Source: Euborellia annulipes
Taxonomy: Eukaryota > Arthropoda > Insecta > Dermaptera > Anisolabididae
Direction: 5' to 3'
Length of the DNA stretch: 64,000 bases
Assembly: GCA_023213315.1 (NCBI GenBank)
Contig: JAKCPI010002999.1
Coordinates: forward strand, 62,001 to 126,000
The position numbers were made by a program, and so were the translations under genes. Shown in pieces: positions 57,608 to 64,000 of the stretch (position 1 is the stretch's first letter; each line of letters opens with the position of its first letter). A model generated the notes under the pieces. That model worked only from the letters and a program-made list of their open reading frames with translations. It was not told where the DNA came from and did not search any database.

Positions 57608-58380
57608 GTGAGTTTTGAACTTTTCACCATTTTCTAAGAAAATATAACCAACTTATAATTAGCGGAGAAAAAAAAACCGAGAAAAATACAAGTAAACATC
57701 ATTTTTTTACTTTCGTTTTTTTTTTTTTACTTCCGATTTGTTATTTTCTAAAATTGAAAGTAAAAAGAATTCTAAGATTACGTCAAAATTATTATTAGTA
57801 GTCTAATATTATCTCATAACTATTTATTAATGATCTTTTCTCTTTACTAATTATTAACCTATTCACTTTTTAAATAATAATCCCTTATTAGGGAAAAAAA
57901 GCGAGATTAGAGTTCAAGTTCATTTATGTAAGCTGGCGCTTTTTCATTTGTTTATTTGGAATTGAATCTCTAAAATTCATTGATTATTAAGAATGCAATG
58001 AATTCACTTTCGAATGTCACGAGCCGAGTTCAAGGTAGTTCACGTTCAATGCTAAATATTTTATAAAAAAAGGGGAAGAAAGTCGGAAGCCAATTCAATA
58101 AAATTCCAATAAAGTTGTTCCGGAAGTATGGAAATATGGATATCTAGAGTCAATGAATTTAGTGTGGTAATGTACCAGGAAATGTTTGAACAGGGGAGGC
58201 ATGAACCTCGATAGATAGACATTGACTATATTGAGAACAAATAATTTGGACTGGAGCACCATGGGTAAGGTAGGGTAAATATGATCTTAAAAAAAAGAAT
58301 GAAGACAGAAATGGCTCTGGTCACGATTGAATAGGATCCCAATGGACAAGGCAGCCAGCAGAAATTAAAAAACAAATTTA
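57608..58380 (+). other. Intron 2 start of the secreted-protein gene
   Basis: AT-rich; no further exon recognised. No in-frame coding block with an acceptor was found before 64000, so intron 2 probably leaves the window. Confidence 0.4.
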
Positions 58381-58384
58381 TATT

Positions 58385-58442
58385 ATTCCGTTAACGTTTC
58401 AGGAACGCATCACTTCCATCTTCAGGACGAGATAAATGTCAC
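58385..58442 (-). ncRNA. Hammerhead-ribozyme-like motif
   Basis: On minus: CGTC-CTGAAGA-T-GGAA...TTCC-T-GAA-ACGT-T-AACG; stem II has four pairs, stem I three. Confidence 0.5.
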
Positions 58443-58479
58443 AGTATAGTGATTACCAAGCACATTGTAATCTTAAAAA

Positions 58480-58850
58480 TCTGGTGTGACTGGTCGCACA
58501 GCACACAACTTTCTCTTACCCTTCGACGAGGGAAGTTGTGTTCTGTGCATCGAAAAAATGATTGATTTATGAATTTTAATCAAAATCGTTGGAGCGAATT
58601 TGAGAAAATAAAAAAAAACTGGAAAAGTGAATCAGTAAAGTACTAGTACTTTTTGGCAGATTTTGATTAAAAGCATATTTTCACGCTACAGGAGGGTGCC
58701 TAACTTGATTATAAAAATTCAACCTCCTAGCTCAATTCCTTCATGCTTAAAAGTGAACACAGACACAGACAGACAGAACATGTCGCGAAAAACACTTTTT
58801 TGAATTCAGGGGAAATCTCGACATCGAATTCTTGACATGAACCCAATACT
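58480..58850 (-). repeat. Family A element with internal deletions
   Basis: CTGGTGTGACTGG hairpin start, then AGTAAAGTACTAGTACTTTT and GACAGACAGAACATGTCGCG. Confidence 0.8.
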
Positions 58851-58879
58851 TATTAATAATTTTTTTATATATTAACATA

Positions 58880-60424
58880 TACCGGGTGGGCCAATAGTGC
58901 GTGGACGGAAGATTGTGGGCTTATTAACGGACATTTTTAAAATTTGTTGATGGCACATAATGTGGGGCCTTTAGAGCTACAAATTAAAAATATTTTTGTT
59001 CCAATTGCACCTCATATACAGGGTGGTCCATATCAAAGTTATGTTTTTTTAAATGGAACGTCCTGTATATTATTACATATTTGGATTCTACGGCCAATTT
59101 TAGTATGACTTTATGTCATGCAATGTATTCTAAAACAAACAGTTTAGCCGCAAATCGGGCTTTGGTGAAAAAACTGCTGTCTGGAAAAAATTGAATATCG
59201 AGCGAACCATAAAACTTAGGGGATTGTTCTTTTGGGAGGTTACTAATCATGAAATGTACTAATGTAGGCCAGACGAGTAACCCGGAATTATTCTTATGTT
59301 GGGAGATATTGCAATGCCAATTTGGAAAATTTCAATCATGGATAACTTCATTTTTTCAAATGGAACATGCTACTTTTTTTATGCCATGGGACGTGAAATT
59401 TAATTATCTTTCAAATGATATAAGGTTGTCTATATCTATCTTTGGTAGTTTTCTTTTTATTCCAAAATATCTGATAACGAAAAAAAAAAAAATATTTATT
59501 ATAGACAAAATAATTGAAAAAAAAAATCCAAACGCAAAACAAAATTGTAATAAATGGAAAAAATATGCTAAATATTCGAAAATGTCTTTAAATTTCCCTT
59601 AAAATCATTTATTAGAACTCCTCAAAGAAGTCCCGCTAGCTCAAATTAGGGTTGTCAACAAGATGGCGCACCTCTTAACCTGAACATAACCCTAATTTCT
59701 TTTTCGAGAAGTTCAAATAAATGATTTTAAAGGAAATTAAAAGACATTTTCGAATATTTAGCATATCTTTTCCATTTATTACAATTTTGTTTTGGGTTCG
59801 GATTGTTTTCTCCATTCGTAAGTCAAATTAATCAGATATTTTGGAATAAAAAGAAAACTACCAAAGATAGATATAGACAACCTTATATCATCTGAAAGAT
59901 AATTAAATTTCACGTCCCATGGCATAAAAAAGTAGCATGTTCCATTTGAAAAAATGAAGTTATCCATGATTGAAATTTTCCAAATTGGCATTGCAATATC
60001 TCCCAAAATAAGAATAATTCCGGGTTACTCGTCTGGCCTACATTAGTACATTTCAAGGTTAGTAACCTCCCAAAAGAACAATCCCCTAAGTTTTATGGTT
60101 CGCTCGATATTCAATTTTTTTCAGACAGCAGTTTTTTCACTAAAGCCCGATTTGCGGCTAAACTGTTTGTTTTAGAATACATTGCATGACATAAAGTCAT
60201 ACTAAAATTGGCCGTAGAATCCAAATATGTAATAATATACAGGGCGTTCCATTTAAAAAAACATAACTTTGATATGGACCACCCTGTATATGAGGTGCAA
60301 TTGGAACAAAAATATTTTTAATTTGTAGCTCTAAAGGCCCCACATTATGTGCCATCAACAAATTTTAAAAATGTCCGTTAATAAGCCCACAATCTTCCGT
60401 CCACGCACTATTGGCCCACCCGGT
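58880..60424. mobile_element. 1.5-kb near-perfect foldback, ends ACCGGGTGGGCC
   Basis: Arms of about 700 bases (58880-59600; 59700-60424) match closely. TATA flanks both ends, and the ends fit TA-target insertion. An internal ACAGGGTGGTCCATATCAAA word (59016) resembles a second nested end. The spacer includes AACAAGATGGCGCACC. Parallel open frames in both arms arise from the symmetry. Confidence 0.9.
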
Positions 60425-60495
60425 ATATAGAGGTAATCTTCAAAAGAATTAAAGATATACTTAGAAAAGAGGTAAATAACTATTAAGAGTAGCCT

Positions 60496-60737
60496 ACGGG
60501 CTTGGTCTAGTTGGTAGCGTGCCTAGCTTCTATACCGAACGTCGCGGGTTCGGACCCAGGGCAGTCCGATGATTTTATTTAAGCCATTTGAATACCAAAT
60601 GGCTTAAATAGAAATTTCTGGACTCACAATAGATAGGGCTAAATAACATAATAACGGTTATCGTCAAAGTATTAAATTGCCGAAAAGACTGTGTGAATGT
60701 GAGTGTGAATGAGAAAAAGTGTGAGTGTTTAAAAAAA
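60496..60737 (+). mobile_element. SINE-1 copy
   Basis: GGGCTTGGTCTAGTTGGTAG head, GGGTTCGGACCC, full body and an A tail. Confidence 0.85.
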
Positions 60738-61083
60738 AATCATCGAACTACCCGGGGTCCGAACCCGCGACCCCCGGTATACAAGGCAGGCGCGCCACCA
60801 ACTACACCAAGCCGGGCTAGAAAATAGTTTTTTTAAAAATTCACACTTCCTTCCCATTCACGCTCACATTCACACAACAGTCTTTTCGGCAACCTAGGCC
60901 ATATAAGACTCTGACGATAACCGTTATTCATGAATTTATCTATATTAGGGTCCAGGCATTCTTATTTAAGCCATCTGGCATCCAAATGGCTTAAACAAAA
61001 TCATCGAACTGCCTGGGGTCCGAACCCGCGATGTTTGGTATACGAGGTTAGCACGCTAACCTCTACGCCAAGCCCCGAGGGCT
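60738..61083 (-). repeat. Two SINE-1 pieces in reverse orientation
   Basis: A head-only piece (60740-60815) and a full-body copy (60833-61083). Both end GCTAGAAAATAGTT on the right, which suggests a shared duplicated target. Confidence 0.75.
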
Positions 61084-61854
61084 AGAAAATAGTTATTAAG
61101 TATGGAACATTACATATGTTAGGCCTAGTTGGAGAGAATAGATTCGCAGATGCATGCGGAAAAAATTTATTTTTTTTTTTAAGTATTCCATCTTTTGTTT
61201 AAATTGAATCGATGATTTCAAAGTTTTCCCTCTTTTATCAAACTAGGGAGGGGATATTATTGGTCCTGACCCCCCCCCCCCCTCTTAATAAATTTCCGGG
61301 TACGTCTATAAATATATGAAGCCAAAAATATTACTATCTAAAAATTCAATTTTGATTTAGACGTGAGAAAGGACCAAATGAGGATTTCAAAGCAAAGCAA
61401 GTCATTCGATGATGCTTCACATTATAAAGTGGATTTAGCCTATATGACAGATGTTTTCTATTTTTCTAAATGAGTTCTCTAATCTCTACTTCAACTATTC
61501 ACTGTCCTAATTTGAATTAGATATAATCGAAAAAGTGTCCAGAGATTTTTTTTTCTTTTTATTGCTCCGTTCCTCTTTCTCTCTCCGTCCAAATCCTGAA
61601 TCTAAACAAAAAGTGGGACAACTTTCAACAGATTTCCATCCTCGGGTCGGGGTTCATTTTTTGGCCTCGAGAAAATTCTTTGCAAATAAATTCAAATTTA
61701 ATATTAACTAAAAATTTTCAGCTTATGCCCTCAGTCAGAGCGAAGCTTTTTTTTTTTTTTTTTGGAATTATATTCTAAGAAAATTGTTTCGATTTCACCA
61801 TACATAAATCAGCGACAAAAAATACTTAAATTCTCATTTATTATTAAATTATTA

Positions 61855-62093
61855 TAAGCGCCTACCTCCTATACCAAACGTCCTGGGTTCGGACCCCAGG
61901 CAGTCCGATGATTTTATTTAAGCCATTTGGATACCAGATGGCTTAAATAGAAAGGCCTGGACCCCCAATAGATATTTTCATGAAATAACGGTTATCGTCA
62001 GAGTCTTATATGGCCTAAGTTGCCGAAAATCCTGTGTGAGTGTGAGTGTGAATGGGAAAAAAGTGTGAAGGTTTAAAAAAAAAAAAAAAATTA
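61855..62093 (+). repeat. SINE-1 copy, 5' truncated
   Basis: Starts within the head (GCGCCTACCTCCTATACC) and then has the full body and poly(A). Confidence 0.8.
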
Positions 62094-62204
62094 TAATAAT
62101 TAAGTCCAGAATGATAATAAATCGTTTCGATATTAACGGAATTAATCTCAATATCGCCAAGAACAATAATCCAATGTAAGGGAGATTTTTGGTAAGCATC
62201 GGGA

Positions 62205-62480
62205 CGAGACCAGCGGCGTAACTAGCCTATGAGGGCGGGGGAGGGGGGGGGGGGCAAAGCTTAACTGGGGTGCCGTTTTTCGTTCGGATCTCGTTCGAGC
62301 ATTTATTTTAAAAGAAAAAGAAAAATTAAATTTTTTTTCAAATCTTTATTATTTGCCAACCCCCTCCCCTTTCCTTGTTTTAAAATAGTCAGCTAATCAT
62401 AGGCGCCGACTCCATGGGGCTCAAGGGCTCAAGCCCCCCCCCCCACCCCAATGTTGCGGGAAGAGGGGCCCAGCTCCCCA
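62205..62480. repeat. Fragments of G/C-tracted TIR elements
   Basis: AGCGGCGTAACTAGCC with a poly-G tract, then CATAGGCGCCGACTCCATGG with a poly-C tract: ends related to the MITEs at 12751 and 36893. Partners are not found. Confidence 0.5.
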
Positions 62481-62680
62481 GAAAAAAATGCTTCACTATC
62501 GTTAAAAAGTCAATCAGGGCAAAATCTTAAAACACTTAACCCTGCGTCTATCATATTTAGGCCCCCCTAATTATTTTTAAGTCAGTGCCCATGCAGCTTA
62601 TGGTGGCTGAGAATACGACTGAGATAGAGCTAAAAGAATTTTTGATTTTGTATTCTCTTGGAATGAATAGTTCACAAACA

Positions 62681-62905
62681 AGGGCGAATACAAGGGGGGG
62701 GAGGTAAAGAGGGTTATTACCCTCCCTGGAGATTTGTAAAAATATTTTTTTTTTTTTTGGGAAAAAAATATTATTTTTAAAAATTAATACCTAAAAATTT
62801 GATTTGTATATATATTCTGGTAAACAAGTACAGAATGCACTTTTAAATTACCGAAAATAAGAAAAAAGTGTGTGCTGTGCGACCAGTCACACCAGATTAC
62901 CCCCG
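62681..62905 (-). mobile_element. Family B TIR element, reversed
   Basis: CAAGGGCGAATACAAGGGGG...GACCAGTCACACCAGATTA, the reverse of 52328-52598, lacking the last end. Confidence 0.7.
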
Positions 62906-63182
62906 CCCCCTCTCATCTCCTAAAATATCTATTCCTAATTCATGTTTCGAATGAGGAGGGTTGAGCCCACAACCCCCCCCCCCTCGCCCTGGCGCCACTT
63001 AAAATCCCATAAGAGAAAGTGAGCCAGGCAAACAGAAGAAGCTGCGCGCACATTTAATTTTATTGAAGATACAATTAATGGGGAGGGGGGGGGGAGGGGG
63101 GATACACACGGAGTCACGGTCATGGCCATTAAGCCAGCCACTTTTACTTTTTCCTGTAGTCCCTTGCTTTCGTTCGTCATCT

Positions 63183-63204
63183 TGTGTGTGTGTGTGTGTG
63201 TTGT
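63183..63204 (+). repeat. GT microsatellite
   Basis: (TG)n run in a moderately GC-rich patch (62940-63260) that yields overlapping low-complexity frames on both strands. Confidence 0.8.
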
Positions 63205-63451
63205 GTTTGTTATCGCCTCTCTCCACCATCAACATCATCTCGTCTCACTCTCGAACCTACACTAAAATTTCTATTCTTCTTTATTAAATCAAAGGTTTTA
63301 TATCCATATTAAATGGTTGTATCATACTTTCTTGTTTAGGCAAGGGTCTCTCTCTATTCGATCTCGAGAGACATTCTCGTTGATTTAGGGTTAAAACGAC
63401 AAAAAAAAAGCCAAACAAATTTTAAAAATGCATAGGTTTACTAATAAAAAT

Positions 63452-63537
63452 CTGGTGTAACTGGTCGCACAGCACACAACCTTCTCTTGCCTTTCGGTAA
63501 TTGAAATTTGTGTTCAGTGCTTGTCATACCAGATTCA
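63452..63537. repeat. Solo family-A terminal hairpin
   Basis: TCTGGTGTAACTGGTCGCAC ... GTGCTTGTCATACCAGA, the same hairpin that ends family A, here without the rest of the element. Confidence 0.75.
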
Positions 63538-63744
63538 TATAAATTTTGTAAGAAACGATTCAAATTTTAAGGGAATAAAGCGTCCTTTTTAATGCCTGAG
63601 GCTTATAACAATATACAAAATTTTTATTTTTTTATCGGGCTGCTTTATAATTTCATCTTTTTACAATTCTGTTTGAAGTATTTTGTTGTTAAGGATTAGC
63701 CGAGTCTTTTAAATAAGACGGAGGCGGACTAGGAGGCACCACGT

Positions 63745-63920
63745 AGCATGATACAAAAACATAAGGTATAGCCACGCGCACATCTTCTCTCTCACTCTAG
63801 CTCACTGTGACGTCACGTGGCAGGCAGACATGGCAGGCAGATACCATGATACAAATACACTTTTCCCTATCTCTAGCTCACTCTGACACGTGGCACGTGG
63901 CATGCAGATACTACTACAGA
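63745..63920 (+). repeat. Direct repeat with CACGTGGCA words
   Basis: Two imperfect units (CATGATACAAA...CTAGCTCACTSTGAC...CACGTGGCA) about 95 bases apart; contains E-box-like CACGTG. Confidence 0.65.
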
Positions 63921-64000
63921 TATTTAGATACTACTAAATGCATTGTTGAACTATGAAGTCAAAATGCCGTACTGATCTAAAGGACATTTAAGTTTTTTTT

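Noticed and set aside
59249..60006. Two open frames encoding nearly the same protein on opposite strands
   Set aside because: They are mirror images created by the inverted arms of the 58880-60424 foldback; no family resemblance, start context or splice support.

Overview
The window is AT-rich arthropod (most likely insect) nuclear DNA. Genes are split by GT-AG introns, poly(A)-tailed tRNA-derived SINEs are present, and introns and intergenic space are packed with foldback (inverted-repeat) transposons. The species cannot be named from the sequence. Five conserved genes could be rebuilt exon by exon, with every intron phase checked. A sixth gene starts here and runs off the right edge.

Layout. 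1-3030 (+): the last two exons of a CCDC137-like gene. 3231-13616 (-): a complete nine-exon Rab escort protein gene (REP/CHM, 622 aa), converging on CCDC137. 14880-17164 (-): a complete four-exon BLOC-1 subunit 2 gene (145 aa). 17165-22419: divergent intergenic DNA with foldbacks and a dead Tc1/mariner transposase. 22420-25379 and 26123-29434 (+): MOCS2A (91 aa) and MOCS2B (180 aa), the small and large subunits of molybdopterin synthase, in the tandem order known from bicistronic MOCS2 loci. 29435-34690: gene-free DNA. From 34692 (+): a TATA box, a three-codon first coding exon (34784-34792), a 22.7-kb intron and a second exon (57503-57607). Together these encode a signal peptide and the start of a secreted protein; the gene layout resembles insect cuticular-protein genes. 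The rest of that gene lies beyond 64000.

REP and BLOC1S2 both act in membrane traffic (Rab prenylation; lysosome-related organelle biogenesis). The two MOCS2 proteins assemble into one enzyme. No other functional link between neighbours is visible.

The most striking content is non-coding. About twenty short motifs read CUGANGA - hairpin - GAA - short palindrome - cleavage-site pyrimidine, which is the core of a hammerhead ribozyme. Stems I and II, and a palindromic stem III, change in a compensated way between copies. Most copies sit as inverted pairs in the arms of foldback elements, as expected for Penelope-like-element derivatives with a dimeric hammerhead. Other families seen: a ~270-bp tRNA-SINE, a second tRNA-SINE sharing its core, a ~0.65-kb element with hairpins at both ends (about ten copies), TA-, TTAA- and 8-bp-TSD MITEs, 99-bp and 144-bp tandem arrays, and a 1.5-kb near-perfect foldback. 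Several nested insertions preserve target-site duplications and give relative ages.
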